A DNA stretch of 34,198 nucleotides from Polyangia bacterium (GTDB taxonomy: Bacteria > Myxococcota_A > Polyangia > Polyangiales > Polyangiaceae), in the NCBI GenBank assembly GCA_030426145.1, contig JAUHZF010000054.1, positions 1 through 34,198 of the forward strand, read 5' to 3'. The notes beneath the pieces were generated by a model that saw only the letters and a list, made by a program, of their open reading frames with translations, did no database searches and had not been told where the DNA came from. Position numbers and translations under genes: made by a program. Positions 15,452 through 22,363 of this stretch are shown here, piece by piece; the first letter of the stretch is position 1; every line of letters begins with the position of its first letter.

Positions 15452-16915
15452 GTGCAGCTGGAGTTACCCATTCCGGATGATGCGGCGCCTCGCCTCGAGC
15501 GGCGGGCTCGAGGGCCCGGCCGGGTCTTCGTCAATCGAGACCTGAAGATGTCGCGCGTGGCCTGGGTCGGCTTCGACATGGACTACACCCTCGCCATCTA
15601 TCAGCAGGAGGCGATGGATCGGCTGAGCATCGAGGCCACCGTCGACAAGCTCGTGGCGCGGGGATACCCACCGTGGCTGCGTGAGCTTCACTATCCGCTC
15701 GATTTTGCGATTCGCGGGCTGCTGGTCGACAAGCACCTCGGCAACATCCTCAAGCTCAACCGCTTCAAGATCGTTCGCAAGGGCTACCACGGCCTCAAAG
15801 AGCTGAGCCGGAACGAGCTTCGCGCCCTCTATTACGAGCGCAAGCTGCGCCACAAGAGCTCGCGTTACCACTGGATCGACACGCTCTACGCGCTCAGCGA
15901 AGCCTGCATGTTCGCCACCATGGTGGAGGCTTTCGACGAGCGGAAGCAGTCGGTGAAGTACACCCGACTCTTCAACGACATCCGGAGTTGCATCGACGAG
16001 GCCCATCGCGACGGGACCATCCTGAAGCCGGTCATGGCCGATCCCGATGCCTTCCTGGAGCGCGATCCGTCGCTCGCGCCTGCCCTCCACCGGCTGCGCT
16101 CGGCGGGAAAGCGCCTGTTCCTCCTCACCAACTCGGGGCCGGCCTACACGCGCGTCTTGCTCCGCCACCTGCTCGAGGGGCAACTCGCCGACTACCCCAC
16201 CTTCCAACACTACTTCGACGCCATCATTTGCAGCGCACGCAAGCCGGTCTTCTTCCAGGAGCGCAATCCGCTGCTCTTGGTCGACGACGACGACCAGACG
16301 TCGCCGGCCGAGCTCCCCCTCGAGAAGGGGCGCCTGTACCAAGGGGGCAATCTGCACGTGCTGGAGAAGGCCCTCGGCGTCACCGGCAACCGCGTGCTCT
16401 ACGTCGGCGACCACATCTACGGCGACATGCTGCGTTCGAAGAAAGACTCGGCGTGGCGGACCGCGATGGTGATCCCCGAGCTCGTCGCCGAGATCGCGGC
16501 CCACCAGGAGGGCCGCGACGAGGCCTACCGGTGGAGCGACATCGAGGCCCGCCGCCTCGAGCTCGAGGACGACCTGCGGGAGCAGCAGCAGGCGGTTCGT
16601 CGTGGTCAGCGCGCCACCAACGGCGACGCCGAGCGCGGCCGTGCCGACCTCGCTCACCGCAAGCAACTCCTCGGCGCGATACGCCGCCAGCTCCGCGCCC
16701 TCGATCGCGAGGCGCGTGGCCTGCGCCGCGGCCTCGACCGGCGCTTCCACCCCTACTGGGGCTCCCTCCTCAAGGACTCGGGGGAGCTTTCCCTCTTCGG
16801 GTCGCAGGTCGACGACTACGCCTGCATCTACGTCGCGCGCGTGTCCAATCTGGGGAACTACTCTCCGAACCAGTACTACCGCTCGCCCCACAACCTCATG
16901 CACCACGAGTTGTGA
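15452..16915 (+). CDS. HAD-IG family 5'-nucleotidase (cytosolic purine 5'-nucleotidase-like)
   Basis: A 487-residue HAD-superfamily hydrolase of the NT5C2-like type, which dephosphorylates purine nucleoside monophosphates. Motif I is VGFDMDYTLA (nucleophile Asp and the general acid Asp), motif II is LLTNSGPAYT, and motif IV is VGDHIYGDMLRSKK. A charged coiled-coil-like helix (about 365-430) precedes a conserved end, LFGSQVDDYACIYVARVSNL and YSPNQYYRSPHNLMHHE. Length fits the family. The start is a GTG at 15452 with TAGGGA close upstream; the next in-frame ATG (15548) would remove the conserved VNRDLKMSRV lead into motif I. It opens a plus-strand run of six genes. Confidence 0.9.
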   Translation: MQLELPIPDDAAPRLERRARGPGRVFVNRDLKMSRVAWVGFDMDYTLAIYQQEAMDRLSIEATVDKLVARGYPPWLRELHYPLDFAIRGLLVDKHLGNILKLNRFKIVRKGYHGLKELSRNELRALYYERKLRHKSSRYHWIDTLYALSEACMFATMVEAFDERKQSVKYTRLFNDIRSCIDEAHRDGTILKPVMADPDAFLERDPSLAPALHRLRSAGKRLFLLTNSGPAYTRVLLRHLLEGQLADYPTFQHYFDAIICSARKPVFFQERNPLLLVDDDDQTSPAELPLEKGRLYQGGNLHVLEKALGVTGNRVLYVGDHIYGDMLRSKKDSAWRTAMVIPELVAEIAAHQEGRDEAYRWSDIEARRLELEDDLREQQQAVRRGQRATNGDAERGRADLAHRKQLLGAIRRQLRALDREARGLRRGLDRRFHPYWGSLLKDSGELSLFGSQVDDYACIYVARVSNLGNYSPNQYYRSPHNLMHHEL

Positions 16916-16973
16916 CGGCGCTGGCGTGCCGTGGGGTGTCGAATCGCCTTACGGTGAGCTATACCGGGCCGAG

Positions 16974-17921
16974 ATGACGGCAGAAGCCATGACCCCCCCG
17001 GCCGGGGCCGCCCGAGCCTCTTCCTCCCGCACGCCGTCGCGCCGGCGGACACACGCGACCCACCGCCCCACGTCGTGGTGGCTCGACAAGCTCCGCTACC
17101 GCGCCTCCACGATGGATGAGGAGTACCTCGACCTGAGCGAGCCGATCTCCTTCGCGAGCGAGGTCGAGCGCGACGCGGCCATCCGTTTCTTCAACGCTGC
17201 GTACCGCGCCGAGGAGTCGGGCCTGCGCCAGGCGCACGAGCTCGCCGACGAGATGGCTGCCCTCGACCCCGAGCTCGCCGAGGCCTTGAAGCTCTACGGA
17301 GACGAAGAGGGCTGGCACCGCGAGCTTCTCACCGAGTTCATCGACTACCTCGGCGGGGAGATCCGCCCCATGGGTACCGTGACCGGCACCTTCTACCGAC
17401 TCTACGGACGGGCTCGGCGGATGGAGACGATCATGCTCACCAACCTCATGTTCGAGACAATCGGCTCCACCACCTACCGCATGACCCTTCGACATGCGAA
17501 GCACCCGGCGGTGCGGCAGATGCTCACCATCCTCACCCGCGACGAGGCCTTCCACGTCCCGCTCAACGTTCACTTCATCCGCGAGGTGCTGCGTCGCAAA
17601 CCCGACGTCTCTCGGCGCCGCATGAAGGCGATCTACAGCCTGCTCTTCTTGGCGCTCGTCGCCTCCACCATCGCCAGCCGTCGACGGGCGCAGGCCTTCG
17701 ACAACCTGTCGGTGGCAGAGCTGTCGCGCGCCTACGCAGAGCAACTCGCGGGCTTGTTCAACCACGAGTCCGACCTCGACATGAAGCCGCCGTGGATCAT
17801 CCGGCGGATCTTCGGCATGGACGACGAGGCGCTGAGCGCGATCACCAACAAGGTTGCGGTGAGCGTCGCGGCCGCTGAAGCTTCGGTCGATCGCCGGCAG
17901 GTCGACGTCACCGCCCTCTGA
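16974..17921 (+). CDS. Ferritin-like di-iron protein (probable di-iron oxygenase or oxidase)
   Basis: A 315-residue protein with a ferritin-like four-helix bundle over about 65-205. The carboxylate di-iron pattern is visible as E81, E112-GW-H115, E161 and E191-AF-H194 (helix sequences ESGLRQAHE, EEGWH, FETIGSTTYR, DEAFH). After it comes a basic/hydrophobic segment YSLLFLALVASTIASRRR (221-238) that may touch membrane. The C-terminus ends in an Ala/Val-rich helix. Substrate is unknown; many myxobacterial homologues are unnamed. The start is uncertain: ATG 16974 has only a weak GAG just before it, while ATG 17112 would drop a Ser/Arg/Thr-rich leader. Its stop is two bases before the ABC ATPase start, suggesting an operon. 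Confidence 0.8.
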   Translation: MTAEAMTPPAGAARASSSRTPSRRRTHATHRPTSWWLDKLRYRASTMDEEYLDLSEPISFASEVERDAAIRFFNAAYRAEESGLRQAHELADEMAALDPELAEALKLYGDEEGWHRELLTEFIDYLGGEIRPMGTVTGTFYRLYGRARRMETIMLTNLMFETIGSTTYRMTLRHAKHPAVRQMLTILTRDEAFHVPLNVHFIREVLRRKPDVSRRRMKAIYSLLFLALVASTIASRRRAQAFDNLSVAELSRAYAEQLAGLFNHESDLDMKPPWIIRRIFGMDDEALSAITNKVAVSVAAAEASVDRRQVDVTAL

Positions 17922-17923
17922 GC

Positions 17924-18625
17924 ATGACGGTCGAGCCTGCGGAGGTGGTCGTTCGAGCCACCGACATCGTCAAGCGCTACGGCGACGGCAAAGCCACCAA
18001 GGTGGCCGTGGATCACGTCTCACTCGACGTCGAGGCAGGGGAGTTTCTCGCCATCCTCGGACCGAGTGGTTGCGGCAAGTCGACCCTGCTCGGGATCTTG
18101 GGCTGCCTCGATCGCACCTTCGAGGGCAAGCTCTCGCTCTTCGAGCAAGACGTTCGCGCCATGAGAGACGCGGAGCTCGCTCGCCTGCGGGGAGCGCGGA
18201 TCGGGTTCGTCTTTCAAGCCTTTCATCTGCTCGGCCACGTCGACGCGCGCGAGAACGTGCTCGCCCCCACCCTATTTGTCCGCGAGCGCCCGGATGAGAC
18301 CAAGCTACGCAAGCGCGCCGACGACTTGCTCGACGAAGTCGGCCTCGGAGGGCGCGGCGACGACATGCCCTCGACGATGTCGGGTGGCGAGCGGCAACGC
18401 TTGGCGGTCGCGCGGGCGCTTCTCTTGGAACCCGAGCTCTTGCTCTGCGACGAGCCTACCGGGAACCTCGATCTGGAGACGGGGCGCAGCGTGACGGAGC
18501 TCTTCACTCGGCTCCACGAGGAGCGAGGGCTCACCATCGTGGCGGTCACGCACGAGGAGCAGTTGGCTCAGGCGGCATCGCGGATCATTCGGCTCGCGGC
18601 GGGCAAAGTGGTGGAAGAGGAATGA
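17924..18625 (+). CDS. ABC transporter ATP-binding protein (LolD/MacB-type)
   Basis: A 233-residue ATPase with Walker A (GPSGCGKST, about 45-53), a Q-loop, signature MSGGERQRLAVARALL, Walker B (LLLCDEPTGNLD) and the switch His (VTHE). The DEPTGNLD form is typical of the MacB/LolD/FtsE group, which power export or extraction from the inner membrane rather than uptake. Its stop is one base before the permease start, so the two are co-translated and form one transporter. Cargo could be lipoproteins, peptides or an antibiotic; nothing decides between them. Confidence 0.94.
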   Translation: MTVEPAEVVVRATDIVKRYGDGKATKVAVDHVSLDVEAGEFLAILGPSGCGKSTLLGILGCLDRTFEGKLSLFEQDVRAMRDAELARLRGARIGFVFQAFHLLGHVDARENVLAPTLFVRERPDETKLRKRADDLLDEVGLGGRGDDMPSTMSGGERQRLAVARALLLEPELLLCDEPTGNLDLETGRSVTELFTRLHEERGLTIVAVTHEEQLAQAASRIIRLAAGKVVEEE

Positions 18626-18626
18626 C

Positions 18627-20033
18627 GTGCGACTGAGCGCCCTCAACAAGCTTGTTCTTCGCGACCTGGTGCGCGTGCGGGGGGCGCTCGTCACGAGCGG
18701 CTTCGGCATCATGGCCGGCACGGCGGCACTCGTCTTCTTCCTCGCGCTCGGCCTCGGGGTACGCGGCGTGTTGCTCGGAGAGGTTTTTCCCATCGACCAA
18801 GTCGAGCTCGAGCCGCCCAAGGGATCGAGCTTCGGTCAGCTCGCGAGCTTCGCGCTCGGCGGCGGGGCCAAGGCGCCTCGCATCGAGAAGGACGAGATCG
18901 AGGCCCTGGAGGCCTCACCTTTCGTGGCTGGCGTCTACCCCAAGCTCCAGTTCAGCTTTCCCGCCTCTGCCCGCGGGGGAAAAGAGCTGCTCGGGCGTGA
19001 CCTGAACACCGGCGAGATGATCGCCGACGGCATCGATCCCGCGTTGGTAGGGGAGGTCGGCGACCTACCATTCCGCGACCCCTTGGAGGCATGCGAAGGC
19101 TCGGGGGGGTGTCAGCGATGCGCCACGACCAAGGAGTGCAAGGCGCCGCAGTATTGCGAAGCGCGGCAGAACGAGAAGGGCTTCTGCGTCGACCCAGTGC
19201 CGGCGGTCGTCAGCCGCTACATCATCGAGCTCTTCGACAAGAGCATCGCACCTGCCCACGGCTACCCCCAGATCGGAGAGAAGCTCCTGTCGCGCGCCGA
19301 GGGCATGGTCTTCAAGATGTGGATCGGCGAGTCGTACCTCGGCCAGGCCAAGCAGGGCACACCCCGCTGGGTGCACGCCCGGGTCGTGGGGATCAGCGAT
19401 CGCGCCATCGACATCGGGATCACCATGCCCATCCAGACCGTGCGCCGCTGGAACGTGGAGTTCAGCGGCGACGGTGCCGGCGATGCCTACAGCAGCGTCA
19501 TGGTGAAGGTGGCCGAGAAGGACAAGGTCGGCGAAGTGGTCGAGCTCGCCGACGAGCTCGGGCTCACGCCAAAGGACACCCGCGCGCGTGATGTGAGCGT
19601 CCTGTTGAGCGGCGTGATGGCGCTGCTCGCGCTCGTGGCGGGCATCATCCTCATCGTGTCGGCTTCGAACATCGCCTACACCTTTCGGGTCTTGGTCAAC
19701 GACCGCCGCCGAGAGATCGCCCTCTATCGCGCGCTCGGCGCCACCGGTGGAGACATGATGAAGTGGTTGCTCGCGCTCGCGCTCACCGTGGGGATGGTCG
19801 GTGGCGCGATGGGGGTCTTGGTGGCCTGGGCCCTGAGCCTCGGGGCCGACCGGCTCGGGGCCACGCGCTTGCCCGACTTCCCCTTCAAGCCCGAGACCTT
19901 CTTCGACTTCCCACCGTGGCTGGTCTTGGGGGCGCTCGGTTTCGCCGCGCTCTTCTCGCTTCTCGGCGCCTTGGGGCCCGCGCGACGGGCGGGGAAGGTC
20001 GATCCAGCGGCGGCGCTCGCAGCGCTGCAGTAG
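18627..20033 (+). CDS. FtsX/MacB-type ABC transporter permease with a cysteine-rich periplasmic insert
   Basis: A 468-residue permease with a first membrane helix (about 20-48), a long periplasmic domain (about 50-325), and three helices at the end (about 330-355, 380-405 and 430-455), the usual MacB/LolC/E arrangement. The ERR-type coupling region is seen in VNDRRREIALYRALGATGGDM. Unusually, residues 156-187 carry six Cys (156, 162, 165, 171, 177, 187) in a compact module, CEGSGGCQRCATTKECK and APQYCE ... FCVDP. It resembles the small Cys-rich modules of extracellular myxobacterial proteins, so it likely forms disulfides in the periplasm. Starts with GTG one base past the ATPase stop. No second permease is adjacent. 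Confidence 0.92.
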   Translation: MRLSALNKLVLRDLVRVRGALVTSGFGIMAGTAALVFFLALGLGVRGVLLGEVFPIDQVELEPPKGSSFGQLASFALGGGAKAPRIEKDEIEALEASPFVAGVYPKLQFSFPASARGGKELLGRDLNTGEMIADGIDPALVGEVGDLPFRDPLEACEGSGGCQRCATTKECKAPQYCEARQNEKGFCVDPVPAVVSRYIIELFDKSIAPAHGYPQIGEKLLSRAEGMVFKMWIGESYLGQAKQGTPRWVHARVVGISDRAIDIGITMPIQTVRRWNVEFSGDGAGDAYSSVMVKVAEKDKVGEVVELADELGLTPKDTRARDVSVLLSGVMALLALVAGIILIVSASNIAYTFRVLVNDRRREIALYRALGATGGDMMKWLLALALTVGMVGGAMGVLVAWALSLGADRLGATRLPDFPFKPETFFDFPPWLVLGALGFAALFSLLGALGPARRAGKVDPAAALAALQ

Positions 20034-20060
20034 CGCCGGTCCCGGTGTAGAGTCGCCGCG

Positions 20061-21116
20061 ATGAAGGCGTGTGGCCGGTTGATTTTCGGGGGTTTCTCGG
20101 GGACCAGCCTACCTGCGCGCTTCGCGCGCGCCCTGGAGGAAGGGCAGCGCGCGGGGGCGATTCTATTCGGCCGCAACATCGATGGGCCCGAGCAGGTCGC
20201 CATGCTCAATCGACAGGTGATCGAGGCTGGCGGTCTCGTCGCCGTCGACCAAGAGGGCGGCCGCGTCGCACGGCTGAAGGAGCCGGTGCTGAAGCTCCCA
20301 CCCATGCGACGGCTCGGGCAGATCGACGACGAGGCCCTCACCGGGCAGGTCGCGCGCGCCTTGGGCGCCCAGCTCAAGGCCCTGGGCTTCTCGATCGACT
20401 TCGCTCCCGTGCTCGACGTCGACTCCAACCCCGACAATCCGGTCATCGGCGACCGCAGCTTCGGGTCCGAGCCCGATGTGGTGATCCGGCATGGGCTCGC
20501 CTTTGCGCGCGGCTTGCAGGCGGCGGGCGTCGCCGCCTGCGGAAAGCACTTCCCCGGGCACGGCGATACCGATGTCGACAGCCACCTCGCGCTGCCCGTC
20601 GTGGCTCGGCCGCGCGAGGTCTTCGAAGCCGTCGAGCTCGCGCCGTTCCGAGCCGCCGCGGCGACGGACTTGGCGGCGGTGATGAGCGCCCATGTGGTCT
20701 ACCGCGGTGATGATGGCGACAGCGCACCCGCGACCCTGGACGCGCGGTTTGCAACGGAGCTCTTGCGCCACCGCTTGGGGTTCTCGGGCGTGCTCTTCTC
20801 GGACGACCTCGAGATGGGGGCGCTGTCGAAGAGCCTGGGCCTTGCCATCGAAGACGCGGCGGTGGCGGCGGTGCGTGCCGGGTGCGACGCGGTGCTCATC
20901 TGCAGCGATGAGGATGCGCAGGAGCGCGCCCACGAAGCGCTGGTGCGGGAAACGGAACGCGACGCGAGCTTCGCGGCGCGGGTGACCGAGGCCGCGGGCC
21001 GGGTCGACCGCATGGCCGAGCGATTTGGGGGAGGGGTAGAGACGAATGCGCCGCTCGAGGCCTTGGCGGCCGAGGCGGCGCGGGCGCTGGCGACGGCGAT
21101 GGAGAGAACGGGATGA
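20061..21116 (+). CDS. nagZ: Beta-N-acetylhexosaminidase (glycoside hydrolase family 3)
   Basis: Removes N-acetylglucosamine from anhydromuropeptides during peptidoglycan recycling. The 351-residue protein has the family motifs LVAVDQEGGRVARL, DFAPVLDVDSNPDNPVIGDRSF, CGKHFPGHGDTDVDSHLALP (catalytic His loop) and GVLFSDDLEMGAL, with the nucleophile Asp in SDDLEM. There is no signal peptide, fitting a cytoplasmic recycling enzyme. The ATG at 20061 is 28 bases past the permease stop. The stop overlaps the start of hutI by four bases. Confidence 0.94.
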   Translation: MKACGRLIFGGFSGTSLPARFARALEEGQRAGAILFGRNIDGPEQVAMLNRQVIEAGGLVAVDQEGGRVARLKEPVLKLPPMRRLGQIDDEALTGQVARALGAQLKALGFSIDFAPVLDVDSNPDNPVIGDRSFGSEPDVVIRHGLAFARGLQAAGVAACGKHFPGHGDTDVDSHLALPVVARPREVFEAVELAPFRAAAATDLAAVMSAHVVYRGDDGDSAPATLDARFATELLRHRLGFSGVLFSDDLEMGALSKSLGLAIEDAAVAAVRAGCDAVLICSDEDAQERAHEALVRETERDASFAARVTEAAGRVDRMAERFGGGVETNAPLEALAAEAARALATAMERTG

Positions 21117-22312
21117 GGCGGAGTTCGATGTGGACGGTGCGGGCGCGGCGCTTGGTGACGGCGGATGGCCCGGAGGACGCGCCCCTCGGTGTGCGCGAGG
21201 ATGTGGTCCTTCGGATCGGGGACGGCAAGGTGGACGCCATCGTGCCGGCCGACGAGCACCTCAGTGGGGTGGACGTCGCCACCGACTTGGTGACGCCAGG
21301 GTTGGTCGACGCCCACACCCACGCCGCCTGGGTGGGCCAGCGCGGCGAAGAGTACGCCATGCGCCTGGCCGGGGCCGACTACGAGGCCATCGGGGCCGCT
21401 GGCGGGGGCATCGTGGCGAGCATGCGTGCGGTCCGTGCCGCGACCACGGGCGACGTGGCCGAGACCTTGACCGCGCGGCTCCGCCGGATGGCACGGCTCG
21501 GGGTCACCACCGTAGAGGTGAAGAGTGGCTACGGCCTCGATGAGGCCTCCGAGCGAAAGCAGCTCGAAGCCGTGGCCCGTGTCGCGGAAGACCCGCGGCT
21601 GCCAGGCGTGGTGCCGACCTACCTCGGGCTGCACGCCGTGCCGCCAGGGCAGGACCGCGATGCCCATGCAAAGGCCTGCGGAGAATGGCTCGACGGGATT
21701 GCGGCAGATGGCCTGGCGCGCTTCGTCGACGCCTACGTCGATCGGAACGCGTTTTCGGTCGAGCAGGCGAGGCCGGTGCTCGAGAAGGCGAGGGCTCTCG
21801 GCCTCGGTGTACGCGTGCACGTGGGACAGTTCGCCGATGTGGGCGGGGCCGAGATGGCTGCGTCGCTCGGCGCCGCTTCCGTCGACCACGTCGAGCACAT
21901 CTCGCCGGAAGGCGTTGCGGCTTTGGCCGAGGCGGGCACGGCAGCGGTGATGTTGCCGGTGGCGGCGTTCACTCTGGCGCAGGCGGCCCCGCCGGTGTCC
22001 GCATTGCGCGAGGGCGGCGTGAAGCTGGTGGTCGCGAGCGATGCGAACCCGGGCACCGCGCCGACGGAGAGCCTGCCTTTGGCCATGGCCTTCGCGGCGA
22101 GACAGTACGGAATGACCCTGGAGGAGGTGATCCTCGGGGCCACGCGATGGGCGGCCGCGAGCTTGGGATTGCCGGATCGCGGCCGCGTCTTCGAGGGTGG
22201 CCCCGCCGACCTCGTGGGCTGGGACCTGAGCCGCGAGGCAGAGCTGCTCCAACCCTGGGGAACACCCATGACGCGCTGGGTGATGCGAGAAGGCCGGCTC
22301 ATCGTCGGGTAG
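21113..22312 (+). CDS. hutI: Imidazolonepropionase
   Basis: Hydrolyses 4-imidazolone-5-propanoate to N-formimino-glutamate in histidine breakdown. The 399-residue amidohydrolase has the metal motif DAHTHAAWVG, EVKSGYGLD, LHAVP, HVGQFADVGGAE with VDHVEH, and ASDANPGTAP near the end, all characteristic of HutI. The start overlaps nagZ by four bases (ATGA), suggesting coupled translation. An in-frame ATG 15 bases later is an alternative. Other hut genes are not in the window. The TAG stop lies directly against the repeat tract that fills the gap to hrpB. Confidence 0.95.
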   Translation: MRRSSMWTVRARRLVTADGPEDAPLGVREDVVLRIGDGKVDAIVPADEHLSGVDVATDLVTPGLVDAHTHAAWVGQRGEEYAMRLAGADYEAIGAAGGGIVASMRAVRAATTGDVAETLTARLRRMARLGVTTVEVKSGYGLDEASERKQLEAVARVAEDPRLPGVVPTYLGLHAVPPGQDRDAHAKACGEWLDGIAADGLARFVDAYVDRNAFSVEQARPVLEKARALGLGVRVHVGQFADVGGAEMAASLGAASVDHVEHISPEGVAALAEAGTAAVMLPVAAFTLAQAAPPVSALREGGVKLVVASDANPGTAPTESLPLAMAFAARQYGMTLEEVILGATRWAAASLGLPDRGRVFEGGPADLVGWDLSREAELLQPWGTPMTRWVMREGRLIVG

Positions 22313-22363
22313 ATCTCGACCTCGACCCTCGAACCTCGAACCTCGAACCTCGAACCTCGAGGA
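22313..22363. repeat. Repeat tract filling the gap between the stops of hutI and hrpB
   Basis: The 51 bases between the two convergent stop codons are nearly all repeat: first TCGACC-type hexamers, then four or more CTCGAAC heptamers (AACCTCG family), ending CTCGAGG. This is the same pair of repeat families as at 2165-2356. It may act as a bidirectional 3'-end element; no classical terminator hairpin is seen. Confidence 0.85.

Noticed and set aside
15464..16906. Long minus-strand open frame (about 480 codons) opposite the 5'-nucleotidase
   Set aside because: Antisense shadow of a gene with clear HAD motifs; no family features.
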